DNA of 64,000 bases, from assembly GCF_014204795.1 (NCBI RefSeq), contig NZ_JACHMB010000001.1:11932501-11996500 (forward strand). The letters run 5' to 3'. The notes beneath the pieces are model-generated. The model searched no databases. It was not told the DNA's origin and saw only the letters and a program-made list of their open reading frames with translations. Shown here piece by piece: positions 1-7,877 of this stretch. The number at the start of each line of letters is the position of its first letter. The first letter of the stretch is position 1. Made by a program: the position numbers and the translations under genes. Source of the stretch: Nonomuraea jabiensis. GTDB lineage: Bacteria; Actinomycetota; Actinomycetes; Streptosporangiales; Streptosporangiaceae.

Positions 1-1
1 G

Positions 2-508
2 ACAGGCTTCGCGCGCACCGCCCACGTCGGGATCCGCGAACGCAGACTGGACGGCTTCGCCGCCTTCATGTGCCTGATCTTCGGCCTCGGGCTCGCACTC
101 GCCTTCCTCACCGGCGACGAACGCTTCATGCTCGCCGTCAAGTCCGTCACCACCGGCGTGATGGCGGTCGTACTGGTGGCCACCTGTGTGGCGCGCCACC
201 CGGCGGCGTACGGGATGGCCAAGCGCTTCGGCGCCGACGACGCGGCCACCGCGGCCCGTTGGGACGTGCTCTACCAGGCGGATCCGAAGTTCCGGCGCGT
301 GTACATGGTCATGACGCTCACCTGGGCCGCCGCCCTGGTGACCGAGTCGGTCGTGCGGATCCCGCTGATCTACCTGCTCCCGGTGGACATCATGGCGGGC
401 CTGTCGTCGGCCCTGCTGATCGGCACGCTGACGCTGGTGGCGATATGGAGCGCCTGGTACGGCCGCCGCGGCGAACAAGCCGCCACAGCCCACCATCAGG
501 CCACGTGA
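2..508 (+). CDS. VC0807-family integral membrane protein, 5' part outside window
   Basis: The reading frame is open from the first bases of the window, so the true start lies upstream and only about the last 168 residues are visible. The segment starting GFAAFMCLIFGLGLALAFLTGDERF, with its conserved TGD loop followed by further hydrophobic helices, resembles the VC0807-like family of small multi-helix membrane proteins, whose function is unknown. About four hydrophobic segments are visible; the last helix ends at GTLTLVAIWSAWYG, followed by a short charged tail. Stop TGA is at 506-508, directly before a repeat field. The family assignment rests on remembered pattern, not a search; that it is a membrane protein is secure. 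Confidence 0.75.
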   Translation, partial: TGFARTAHVGIRERRLDGFAAFMCLIFGLGLALAFLTGDERFMLAVKSVTTGVMAVVLVATCVARHPAAYGMAKRFGADDAATAARWDVLYQADPKFRRVYMVMTLTWAAALVTESVVRIPLIYLLPVDIMAGLSSALLIGTLTLVAIWSAWYGRRGEQAATAHHQAT

Positions 509-531
509 CCTCACCCTCCACCCGCCCACAC

Positions 532-819
532 GACCCGTCCTCGCGCCCGTTGACCCCCGCCTGCACCGACCCTTCCTCGCGCCCGTTGACCCCCGCCTGC
601 ACCGACCCTTCCTCGCGCCCGTTGACCCCCCACCCGCACGGCCCTTCCTCGCGCCCGTTGACCCCCCACCCGCACGGCCCTTCCTCGCGCCCGTTGACCC
701 CCGCCTGCACCGACCCTTCCTCGCGCCCGTTGACCCCCGCCTGCACCGACCCTTCCTCGCGCCCGTTGACCCCCCACCCGCACGGCCCTTCCTCGCGCCC
801 GTTGACCTTCCACCCGCCC
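532..819. repeat. Eight tandem copies of a 36-bp repeat
   Basis: Eight consecutive 36-bp units begin 24 bp after the stop of the membrane protein gene. The shared core is CCTCGCGCCCGTTGACC. Two unit subtypes differ mainly in the end of the unit (CCCGCCTGCAC versus CCACCCGCAC) and alternate in small blocks. There are no unique spacers, so this is not a CRISPR array. Because 36 is a multiple of three, open frames run through it on both strands, but none has a convincing start or ribosome site and I do not call it coding. Confidence 0.9.
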
Positions 820-1158
820 GCACACCAACCTCCGCCCAGGCACACAGCCGTCCCCCGCTCGCACACCGTCCACGCAGGCACACAAGACTCCCCACCCGCC
901 CGCACACTCCTCCGCATAGGCGCACAAGACTCCGGACCCGCCCGCATGCCACCTTCGCCCAGCGTGCACACGACCCTCCACCCGCCCGTACGCCACCCTC
1001 CGCCCAGGCACACGTGACCTTTCCGCCCAGGCGCACCAGGGGTCAGAAGGCATAGCGTCCCGAATCGACTTCGCCCGACCGCACAGGGTCAGCCCGGGAG
1101 GGCCCGGACGACATAGCGCCCAATCGCGCTTCCCTGGAGCACACCGAGGGCCAGGAGG
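820..1158. other. Gene-free GC-rich spacer with degenerate repeat remnants
   Basis: This stretch continues from the 36-bp array with irregular fragments such as CCGCCCAGGCACAC and CACCCGCCCG that recur every 30-60 bp, then grades into the longer repeat that follows. No plausible gene start, ribosome binding site or conserved protein was seen on either strand. It looks like an eroded part of the same repeat field. Confidence 0.6.
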
Positions 1159-1640
1159 CGTCACGAGCGATTGCGAAAGCAAGCCCTTCCCAGTGCCACA
1201 CAGGCGTCGGAGGACATAGCACCTGACGACACTTCGCCCGACTGCGCAAAGGGCGGAATACGTCATGACCGGCTGCGCGACCAGAACCTTTCGCCCGGCC
1301 ACCCAAGCGTCGGAGGACAGGGGGTCCGAATTCACTTACCCAAACCACATAGAGGCCGGAAGACGTCACGACCAACTGCGCAAGCAGAACCCTCCATCCG
1401 GGCTGCACAAGCGTCGGAGGACAGGGCATCCGAGTTCACTACCCAAACTACAGAGGCCGGAAGACGTCACGACCAACCGCGCGAGGAGCATCCTTCGCCG
1501 GGACACTCAAGCGTCGGAGGGCACGCCATCTGAATGCACTTGCCCAACCCGTACAGGGGATTGAAAGGCGCCACGACCGGCAGCGCGAGCAGCGCCCTTT
1601 GCCTGGCCGTGCAGGGGGGAGGGGTGTCGCGTCCGGCTGC
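1159..1640. repeat. Degenerate tandem repeat of about 101-104 bp, four full copies plus a partial
   Basis: Copies start at 1159, 1261, 1364, 1465 and 1569, each beginning CGTCAYGA or CGCCACGA. Each carries a central AAGCGTCGGAGG or close variant, and at least two carry AGAGGCCGGAAGA near the end. Unit lengths are 102, 103, 101 and 104 bp, mostly not multiples of three, so the repeat cannot be preserving a protein frame. A weaker further copy may lie at about 1035-1158. The copies have diverged in sequence but kept their length. Confidence 0.8.
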
Positions 1641-1763
1641 GTGAGCCGTCGCGCGAACAAGTGTGAGGAGGGGCGCACATTCCCGTTAAGCGCCGGGTGC
1701 GAATATCGGCCACCCGGCTACGGAGATCGATTTACAGGGGTGGGAATGTGCGGCTGGGTGGGG

Positions 1764-1794
1764 TCCCGGGGCGCGCCGCGACGCGTCCCCGGGA
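1764..1794 (-). terminator. Strong hairpin downstream of the D/K/Y repeat protein gene
   Basis: TCCCGGGG at 1764-1771 pairs with CCCCGGGA at 1787-1794, and inner CGCG arms extend the stem with one bulged base. It begins about 20 nt beyond the stop of the minus-strand gene ending at 1814. There is no clear U-tract, as is common for actinobacterial terminators. The position and stem strength support the call. Confidence 0.7.
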
Positions 1795-1813
1795 GCCCGA
1801 ATCAGACTGTCCG

Positions 1814-3145
1814 TCAGTAGCGAGCGCCCCAAGGCCAGTAGTAGCCCCAGTCACCGTTCCAAGGCCACCAACCGTGGGCGGTGTCCCACTTGTAGGGCCA
1901 CTCCCAGTGGTGGTGGTGCTTGTGGCTGTCGTCGTCGTTGTCGTCGTGCCTCTTGCCGTGCTTCTTCTCGTGCCGGTCGTCGTCGTAGGAGTCGTACTTC
2001 TTCTCGTCGCTGTCCGAGTCGTACTTCTCGTCCTCGTCCGAGTCGTACTTCTTCTCGTCGTCGTAGGCGTCGTACTTCTCGTCGTCGTAGTCGTACTTCT
2101 TCTTCTCGAACCCGTCGTTGCGCTTCTTGTCGTAACGGGCGGAGTCGTACTCCTGCTGGTCGTAGTCCTTCTCGGACTCGTCGTAGTCGTATGACTTCTC
2201 CGACTCGTCGTAGTCGTAGGACTTCTCGTCGTGCTTCTTGTCGGACTTCTTCTCGTCCCGGTCGTACGAGTCGTAGTCCTTCTCGTCCCGGTCGTAGGAG
2301 TCGTAGTCCTTCTCGTACTGATCGGCGTCGTACTTCTTCTCGTCCCGGTCGTAGGAGTCGTAGTCCTTCTCGTACCGGTCGGCGTCGTACTTCTTCTCGT
2401 CCCGGTCGTAGGAGTCGTAGTCCTTCTCGTACCGGTCGGCGTCGTAGTTCTTCTTGTCGTAGTCGGCGTAGTCGTACTTCTTGTCGTCGAACTTCTTGTC
2501 GGACCAGTCGGCGTCGTAGGAGTCGTAAGACTTCTCGGAGTCGTAGGACTTGTCAGACTCGTCGTAGTCGTAGGACTTCTCGTCGTGCTTCTTCTTGTCG
2601 AAGTCCTTCTCGTCCCGGTCGTAGTCCTTCTCGTACCGGTCGTAGTCGTCCTTCTTCTCGTCGCTCTCGTAGGAGTCATCCTTGTCGTAGGATTCCTCCT
2701 TCCCGTACGAGTCGTAGTCCTTCTTCTCCTGGTCGTACGAGTCGTAGTCCTTCTCGTCCCGGCCGTAGTCCTTCTCGTACCGGTCGTAGTCGTCCTTCTT
2801 CTCGTCGCTCTCGTAGGAGTCATCCTTGTCGTAGGATTCCTCCTTCCCGTACGAGTCGTAGTCCTTCTTCTCCTGGTCGTACGAGTCGTAGTCCTTCTCG
2901 TCCCGGCCGTAGTCTTCCTGCTGCTTCTCGTCCTTGTGCTTACGGTACGAGCCGTCGTACTTGTCACAGGCGCCCGCATCGCGGCGACCGGCGTACACGC
3001 CCGTCTTGTCGATCCTCAGCGTGCTCCAGACATCGGACACGCAAAGGCCGCCCTGGGCAGCACTGGCCGGGCCGGCCAGCCCGACAAGCGCGGCAGCGAC
3101 GATCAACGCACCACCGGCTCCGGCTGCTATGAAGTTACCTTTCAT
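1814..3145 (-). CDS. Exported low-complexity Asp/Lys/Tyr repeat protein of unknown function
   Basis: A 443-residue protein with a clear signal peptide (residues 1-29, ending PASA|A) and a GGGGGGAG ribosome site just before the ATG. After cleavage come a short segment with two cysteines (C35 and C60), then about 330 residues made almost only of D, K, Y, E, S and R in repeats such as DYDSYDRDEKKYDADRYEK. A histidine patch (HKHHHH) and a tail with eight tryptophans and several tyrosines follow. No LPXTG, lipobox or membrane anchor is seen, so it is probably secreted or loosely surface-bound. It should be intrinsically disordered and strongly charged. Metal or mineral binding, tyrosine cross-linking or a matrix role are guesses only. 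A strong hairpin follows the stop and palindromes lie upstream. I recognise no family. Confidence 0.85.
   Translation of the reverse strand: MKGNFIAAGAGGALIVAAALVGLAGPASAAQGGLCVSDVWSTLRIDKTGVYAGRRDAGACDKYDGSYRKHKDEKQQEDYGRDEKDYDSYDQEKKDYDSYGKEESYDKDDSYESDEKKDDYDRYEKDYGRDEKDYDSYDQEKKDYDSYGKEESYDKDDSYESDEKKDDYDRYEKDYDRDEKDFDKKKHDEKSYDYDESDKSYDSEKSYDSYDADWSDKKFDDKKYDYADYDKKNYDADRYEKDYDSYDRDEKKYDADRYEKDYDSYDRDEKKYDADQYEKDYDSYDRDEKDYDSYDRDEKKSDKKHDEKSYDYDESEKSYDYDESEKDYDQQEYDSARYDKKRNDGFEKKKYDYDDEKYDAYDDEKKYDSDEDEKYDSDSDEKKYDSYDDDRHEKKHGKRHDDNDDDSHKHHHHWEWPYKWDTAHGWWPWNGDWGYYWPWGARY
2621..2908. repeat. Perfect 144-bp tandem duplication inside the D/K/Y protein gene
   Basis: Positions 2621-2764 and 2765-2908 read as identical, encoding the same 48 residues twice in frame (block beginning YGRDEKDYDSYDQEKK). 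The lack of any substitution, even at third positions, shows a recent duplication. A separate 57-bp (19-residue) repeat with the core YDADRYEKDYDSYDRDEKK occurs about three times near 2280-2450. Confidence 0.9.
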
Positions 3146-3166
3146 GATCTCCCCCCGTTATCACGA

Positions 3167-3181
3167 AGTGACTTTGTCACT
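3167..3181. promoter_or_regulatory. 15-bp palindrome upstream of the D/K/Y protein gene
   Basis: AGTGACTTTGTCACT is a perfect 6-bp inverted repeat around TTT, centred about 29 bp upstream of the start codon at 3145. A related sequence, GTCACTTTGTCGAC, lies further upstream near 3232. Position and symmetry fit a dimeric regulator; no regulator is identified. Confidence 0.5.
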
Positions 3182-3196
3182 CTAAGTAGTTATCAC

Positions 3197-3213
3197 CGTA
3201 ACGCGGCGTAACG
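3197..3213. promoter_or_regulatory. Direct repeat CGTAACG x2 at 10-bp spacing
   Basis: CGTAACG occurs at 3197 and again at 3207, exactly one helical turn apart, about 55-65 bp upstream of the D/K/Y protein start. Head-to-tail half-sites at this spacing are typical of OmpR/PhoP-type response regulators. That reading is inference. Confidence 0.35.
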
Positions 3214-3317
3214 GCACGCCCGGAACCTCTCGTCACTTTGTCGACCTCCTCAACCAAGATCGCTCGGGTATGTCCTCAGCTGACGACACATGCGGCCAGT
3301 TGGGAGTTGATGTCGAT

Positions 3318-3338
3318 CTTGGGAAGATCGTTCCCAAG
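3318..3338. promoter_or_regulatory. 8-bp inverted repeat upstream of the SnoaL-like lipoprotein gene
   Basis: CTTGGGAA (3318-3325) and TTCCCAAG (3331-3338) are perfect complements around a 5-nt spacer. A second, overlapping inverted repeat GATCTT-GGG-AAGATC occupies 3315-3329. It lies about 70 bp before the chosen start of the next gene, so it could be an operator or an attenuator. Confidence 0.45.
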
Positions 3339-3406
3339 GGTGATAGCTCTTGGTTATGGCCGCAGGTCTTGGACTTGTGGGGCTCGGGCGCCACATCATC
3401 GCCACC

Positions 3407-4288
3407 ATGACGACGCGACTTCTGGGCGTGCGGGGGACGGTGGTGGCGACGTCACTCGCCGCCTGCGCGCTACTGGCGATCGCCTGCGGGACCCCCGCCA
3501 CCGCCCCCGCCGCCCCCTCCGCCGCCGCTCCCTCCACCGCCGGCCTCGCGCCTGACCCCACTACTGCTGCTCCCAGCACCTGCCTCACGACCGCCCCCGC
3601 CACCAGCCCCACCACCGACCGACCCACCTCACCCAGCAGCGCCTCCGACCGATCAACCTCGCCGCGGCTCACCACCGACCGATCCGCCTCGCCAGGCCCC
3701 GCCGTCAGTGGCTCCGCATCGCCGGGCCTCGCTAACTGCCCTGCGGCCAGCCCCGCGACCAACTCGGAGGCTGGCCCTGCCACCAACTCGGAGGCTGGCC
3801 CTGCCACCAACTCGGAGGCTGGCCCTGCCACCAGCTCGGAGGCCAGTCCCGCGACCAGCTCGGAGGCCAGTCCCACGACCAGCTCGGAGACCGGCCCTGC
3901 CACCGGCGCCGCCGCGAGCCCCTCTGCCAGCGTGGCCGCGTCGTCGAGCGCTGCCGCTGATGTGCAGGCGGGTGTGGCGCGGGAGGTGCGGGCCTACGTC
4001 GACGCCGTGAACGCCCGCGATCTGGACGCCCTGGTTGCCGCCTTCGGCCCGGACGGCGTGGTCATCGACGTCACTCGTCCCATACGCGGGCACGACGCCA
4101 TTCGCGAGTGGGCGCGCGCAGAGGTGATCGGCGGCACCCTGAAGGTGGTCTCCATAGCCGAGCGGCGGTCCAACGGGCAGAAGCTGCTGGTCCACTGGGC
4201 CCCCGCGGGATCCGGGGGGTGGCGGGCGTACTACGACTTCACGGTCTCCGGTGGACGCATCGTCCGGGCCGATCTGCAGTACGCCTGA
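3407..4288 (+). CDS. Lipoprotein with Ser/Thr/Pro/Ala repeat linker and SnoaL-like domain
   Basis: Taken from the ATG at 3407 this is 293 residues; an in-frame ATG at 3356 is an alternative, and neither has a strong ribosome site. The N-terminus has a basic stretch, a hydrophobic helix and a lipobox-like ending (LLAIAC), so it is probably a membrane-anchored lipoprotein. Residues of about 25-185 form a Ser/Thr/Pro/Ala-rich, likely extended linker. The last 110 residues, beginning VAREVRAYVDAVNARDLDAL, match the NTF2/SnoaL-like fold: a helix followed by a strand containing DGVVIDV and a C-terminal YYDFTVSGGRIVRADLQY. Such domains bind or isomerise small molecules, but no substrate can be inferred. 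It stands alone, with palindromes upstream. Confidence 0.75.
   Translation: MTTRLLGVRGTVVATSLAACALLAIACGTPATAPAAPSAAAPSTAGLAPDPTTAAPSTCLTTAPATSPTTDRPTSPSSASDRSTSPRLTTDRSASPGPAVSGSASPGLANCPAASPATNSEAGPATNSEAGPATNSEAGPATSSEASPATSSEASPTTSSETGPATGAAASPSASVAASSSAAADVQAGVAREVRAYVDAVNARDLDALVAAFGPDGVVIDVTRPIRGHDAIREWARAEVIGGTLKVVSIAERRSNGQKLLVHWAPAGSGGWRAYYDFTVSGGRIVRADLQYA
3749..3892. repeat. 24-bp tandem repeat, six copies, in the lipoprotein linker
   Basis: Six in-frame 24-bp units encode the octapeptide (G/S)PATNSEA and variants (SPATSSEA, SPTTSSET), and half a unit follows. The second and third units are identical in DNA, which suggests recent slippage or duplication. Confidence 0.85.
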
Positions 4289-4408
4289 TCTCGGGCGCAC
4301 AGACTTCGACCCCGGCGCTCCGAGGTCAGGCCTCACGTCTCAGGCCCAGCCCCCTGGTCTCAGGACCCACGGCTGCGGCGAGGTCTAACGGGTTCACGCT
4401 CCGGTACG

Positions 4409-5517
4409 TCATGGGCCATTACCGCGACAAGGGCTACGGCATGGGTTACCGCGTCGCTCAAGACGCTGGTGGATGCCCGGCAGTGCGGCACCGTCATCGC
4501 CGTCGGCGGCGGTGCCGGTGGCCACGTCCGTGATCAGGCGGGGCGCGTCCGCCTCGCAGGTCTCGGTTACGTGCAGGGTGTAGCCGACCCAGCCCTGCCC
4601 GCGCTTGACCCCGTAGCGGGCCTGCAGGTCGTGCGGGCTGGCCGTGCGCTGTGCCCCTGGCGGCAACTCTGCGCCTTCGCGGGCATGCACGCCGCGCTCG
4701 TCGCGCAGGTACTGCTCATCCCCGCAGCGGCGCAGCGCCGCCAGGGCGCAGATCAGGGGCAGCCATGCCGGCGCCTTCGCATCCTCGATCTTCTCCAGCA
4801 GGAAGAAGCCGTCCTCGCCCACCTGCCTCAGCCATTGCTCGCGATCGGCACCGGGCAGTTGTCCGTGCCAGGAGTCGATCCGCTCCCCGTAGCGGCGCAG
4901 CCACTGCTCCTCCTGCCCAGCCAGCACCTCCTCCCAGCCAGGACGGGTGCGCGGCGGCCAGGGCCTCCAGCGCCGTGCGCAGCACCTCGCCGACGAACTC
5001 CATCCGGTTGAGCAGCCGCACATCGGCCAAGACCTTGGTGGAATCCGTCCGCTGCCGTCCGCGTGGGCGCAGCAGCCCGCGAGCGGCGGCCGCCTCCAGC
5101 ACCGCCTCGAAGATCTTCTCCTCCAGGCCGTGCTCGGCCAGCCGGGCGCGGAAGTCGCTGAGCACGCTGTGGTCGATCCCCGGGTCTGTCAGCTCCAGCC
5201 CCAAGAGGTATTTCCAGTCCATCCGGGCTCGCACCGCCTCGGCCGCCTGCCTGTCAGAGAGGTTGTCGGCGTACTGCAACACCGACACCGCCGCCAGCGC
5301 GCCCGGCGAGATGGCCGGGCGCCCGTCGGCTGGGAACGCCTCGGCGAACCGTTCGCCGGAGAACACCTCGCCCAGCGCATCACGCAGCCACACCGTCAGG
5401 GTGCCCTTTGGGGAAGGCCGCCGCGACCACCCGGGTCGTCAGCTCGGGCACCTGTCGCCCACGTCGCTTCTCCAGCATCGATCTCGTCTTCCTCGCCCGT
5501 GCGCCGCCTTTCACCAT
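4409..5517 (-). pseudogene. Decayed IS1182-type transposase
   Basis: Starting at the ATG ending at 5517, the frame reads MVKGGARARKTRS then MLEKRRGRQVPELTTRVV and AAAFPKG, shifts frame near 5400, continues as TLTVWLRDALGEVFSGERF with DNLSDRQAAEAVRARMDWKY, shifts again near 4950, and resumes as EEQWLRRYGERIDSW and LQARYGVKRGQGWVGYTLH. Homology stops after about IHQRLERRG near 4445. The order of blocks is that of IS1182-family transposases, which I recall as roughly 480-560 residues. Two frameshifts and loss of the C-terminal third make it inactive. Clean terminal inverted repeats were not found by eye. Confidence 0.85.
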
Positions 5518-5582
5518 CAGTGTCGATTTGATAGCTCAATGAACACAATGGTGGTAATGAGAGATCCCCAACGGGGTCGTAA

Positions 5583-5747
5583 ACGCCCGGGGTTCCACGC
5601 CAGATCCTGCTGAACAGCAAGCTGCCGCGCCCGGCCCGCCCGCGCCCGTGGCACTACGTCATCCTCGTGCTCAACTTCCTGTTCTTCGGCTTCTTCTTCG
5701 TCAACTTCATCGCCGACTTCATCGGGGATCCACTGGTGACGTTCTGA
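5583..5747 (+). pseudogene. C-terminal fragment of a small membrane protein beside the IS remnant
   Basis: The open frame ends RPWHYVILVLNFLFFGFFFV then NFIADFIGDPLVTF and a TGA at 5745-5747. It has one strong hydrophobic helix and good codon bias but no start codon or ribosome site, and is open only from 5583. It overlaps the end of the convergent esterase gene by 29 bp. The likely explanation is that the IS element cut off the 5' part. A possible N-terminal piece (MGHYRDKGYGMGYRV, from 4411) sits at the other edge of the IS, but joining the two is speculative. Confidence 0.55.
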
Positions 5748-7866
5748 CGAGGAAGACGTCGCCGTTGCCCGGCGCGTCGCCGCCCTTGGGGGCGCCGTAG
5801 GTCAGGCCGGTGATCGCCACCTCGCCCGACGGGGTGGCGGTCGCGTACAGGTTGGGCTCGGCGAAGGCGTCCACGCCGTCGTCCCTGGCGGTGCCGAGCT
5901 GGGCCGCGGCGCGCTGCCGGCCCTTGCTGTCCAGGCGCAGCGTCAGAACGTCGGCGCCGCCCGCCTGTACGCCCACCCGGCCCCGGGTGTAGCCGGCGAC
6001 CTCGACCTCGCCGCCCGCGAGCGGGACCACGGCGGCGCCGGCCTCGGCAAGAGGGGTGGTGAGGGTGTGCTGCCAGCGCTGCTTGCCCTGGCTGGTGTAG
6101 GCGGCGGTGTACGCGTCCCCGCCGACGCCGCCCGTGGCCACGACCAGGCCCGTCGTGGTGACGGCCACCGCGTTCAGCCGGTCGCTCGCGGTGCCGCCCG
6201 CCGTGGCGACCCACTTCCTGGTGCCGTCCGCCGTGAACGCGGCCAGCCATCCACCGGGCGTGGCCGTGCCCGCCCCAGTGGTCGCCCCAGAGCCCGGCCC
6301 ATTGGTCGGCCCCGCAGTCGGCCCCGCAGTCGGCCCCGCAGTCGGCAGGGCGGTTGGCAGAGCGGCACTGGCGCTGCCGGTGACGTAGACGTTCGAGGCG
6401 TCCGCGGCGACGCCATAAGCCTTGTCCTCGCCCACACCGCCGTACTGACGGATCCAGGCCACCTCGCCCCCCGCGCTGAGGCGAGCGAGAATGGCGTCCT
6501 TGTCGCCGGCGTTCGCGCCGTCCAGCGCGCCCTTGGTGTAGCCCACGACGTACGCGCCGCCATCGGGCGCGGCGGTCAGGCCGTAGAGGCGGTCGGCCAC
6601 GCCCGGCACGCCGAACTGCGTGATCCAGCGGACGGCCCCGCCCGCGTCGAGGCTGACCACGAACGCGTCGTCCGTGGCGTTGCCCGCGTGCCGCCCGTCC
6701 AGGTCGCCCTTGGTGTAGCCGGCCGCCAGCACGCCGCCGTCCGGCAGGGCCGCCACGCCGTACAACCGCTCGTCGGCCGCGGTGCCGAGCTGCCTGGTCC
6801 AGCCGCCGACGCGGGTGAGGACCGCGTTGCCGCCGGCCGCGTACCCGATGGTCAGGGAGCCGTCCGCGTGGGCCGCCACTCCCCCGGCCCAGTCGGGGCC
6901 GGCCGTTCCGTACAGCGGGGCGGGCAGGCCGGTCGGCGGCGTGACGCTGAGGCCCGGGCCGAGCTCGGCCATGGCCTGCTCGAAGGCGGGCTCCCACACC
7001 GTCCAGTCGTGGCCGCCGTCCAGGACGCGCAGCTGCGCGGAGAGCGCGGACGAGCGCCGGGCGGCGTTGTAGAGGGCGGCGGACTCGAAGTCCAGGTCGT
7101 GGCGGGCGTCGGCGGGGTCCGGGTTGGCGTACTCGTCGTCGCCGACCGCCACGAACAGCCGCACCGGCAGATCGGGGTCCAGCTTCGGCAGCAGGGCGGG
7201 GTAGTTGAGCTCCCGGTAGACCTCGTCGGAGAACTTCTCGCCGTCCTTGCCGAACGCCCCGTAGTCGCGGGCGGAGGAGTCGGACGGCGGCAGCGGCGTG
7301 TAGACGGCCGGGCTGAGCACGGCGGCGGCGCTGAACAGGTCCTGGTGCGCGAGCGCGAACCGCAGCGCGCCCGCGCCGCCCATCGAGTACCCGCCGACCA
7401 GGCGGGCCTCCCTGATGGGCGCCGTACGGTACGTCGCGTCCACGTACGCCACCAGGTCCCTGGTCAGGGCCGTCTCGATGGGCCTGCCCGGCAGGTCGGC
7501 GCCGGTGTAGCGGGAGTCGGCGTACCAGCCGCCGCGCTCACTCCAGGGGGCGTCCGGCATGACGGCGATGACGGGCGGGATGCGCTTGGTCCGGATCATG
7601 TCGTCAAGCAGGGTCTTGACCCGGGTCCACGCCTGCATGGTGTCGCCCCGCCCGTGGAGCAGATAGAGCACGGGGTGGCGGTCGGTGCCGCGGTCGTAGC
7701 CGGCGGGCAGGTAGACGTTGAAGGCGATGTTCTCGCCCAGGGCCTGCGACGGGGCGGAGCCGGTGGCCAGCGTGCCGCCCGTCCGTACCTCCGTCTCGCC
7801 CGGAGCGGCCAGGAAGGTCAGTGACGCCAGGACGGCGAGCACGGCGAGCCAGCGGGGTTTGCGCAT
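5719..7866 (-). CDS. Exported esterase fused to an SBBP-type beta-propeller
   Basis: A 715-residue protein with a signal peptide (residues 1 to about 21). Residues of about 35-305 form an esterase-D/feruloyl-esterase-like alpha/beta hydrolase. It has HPVLYLLHGRGD as the oxyanion strand, the nucleophile motif GYSMGG (Ser161), a candidate acid at VAVGDDEYA (about 243) and a candidate His286 in GGHDW. From about residue 320 to the end there are repeated blades of the form YGVAALPDGGVLAAGYTKG, typical of SBBP beta-propeller repeats. They are interrupted by a Pro/Thr/Gly linker built from a repeated TAGP unit (about 6300-6350). The start has a GGGAGCGG ribosome site. A LacI-type palindrome directly upstream suggests sugar-controlled expression and hence a plant-polymer substrate, but the substrate is not shown. 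Confidence 0.8.
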   Translation of the reverse strand: MRKPRWLAVLAVLASLTFLAAPGETEVRTGGTLATGSAPSQALGENIAFNVYLPAGYDRGTDRHPVLYLLHGRGDTMQAWTRVKTLLDDMIRTKRIPPVIAVMPDAPWSERGGWYADSRYTGADLPGRPIETALTRDLVAYVDATYRTAPIREARLVGGYSMGGAGALRFALAHQDLFSAAAVLSPAVYTPLPPSDSSARDYGAFGKDGEKFSDEVYRELNYPALLPKLDPDLPVRLFVAVGDDEYANPDPADARHDLDFESAALYNAARRSSALSAQLRVLDGGHDWTVWEPAFEQAMAELGPGLSVTPPTGLPAPLYGTAGPDWAGGVAAHADGSLTIGYAAGGNAVLTRVGGWTRQLGTAADERLYGVAALPDGGVLAAGYTKGDLDGRHAGNATDDAFVVSLDAGGAVRWITQFGVPGVADRLYGLTAAPDGGAYVVGYTKGALDGANAGDKDAILARLSAGGEVAWIRQYGGVGEDKAYGVAADASNVYVTGSASAALPTALPTAGPTAGPTAGPTNGPGSGATTGAGTATPGGWLAAFTADGTRKWVATAGGTASDRLNAVAVTTTGLVVATGGVGGDAYTAAYTSQGKQRWQHTLTTPLAEAGAAVVPLAGGEVEVAGYTRGRVGVQAGGADVLTLRLDSKGRQRAAAQLGTARDDGVDAFAEPNLYATATPSGEVAITGLTYGAPKGGDAPGNGDVFLVRTSPVDPR

Positions 7867-7877
7867 CGACCGCTCCC

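Noticed and set aside
532..819. CRISPR array
   Set aside because: The units abut with no variable spacers, and no cas genes are present.
390..1335. Open frames with repeats such as VNGREEGSVQAG through the 36-bp array
   Set aside because: The 36-bp period keeps every frame open. No good start site or protein similarity, and the adjacent 103-bp repeat is not in any frame.
1732..3211. Long open frames of Thr/Arg, Ser/Arg or Val/Leu repeats overlapping the D/K/Y gene on both strands
   Set aside because: They are by-products of a codon-periodic repeat, lack ribosome sites and signal peptides, and the minus-strand frame ending at 1814 has all the marks of the real gene.
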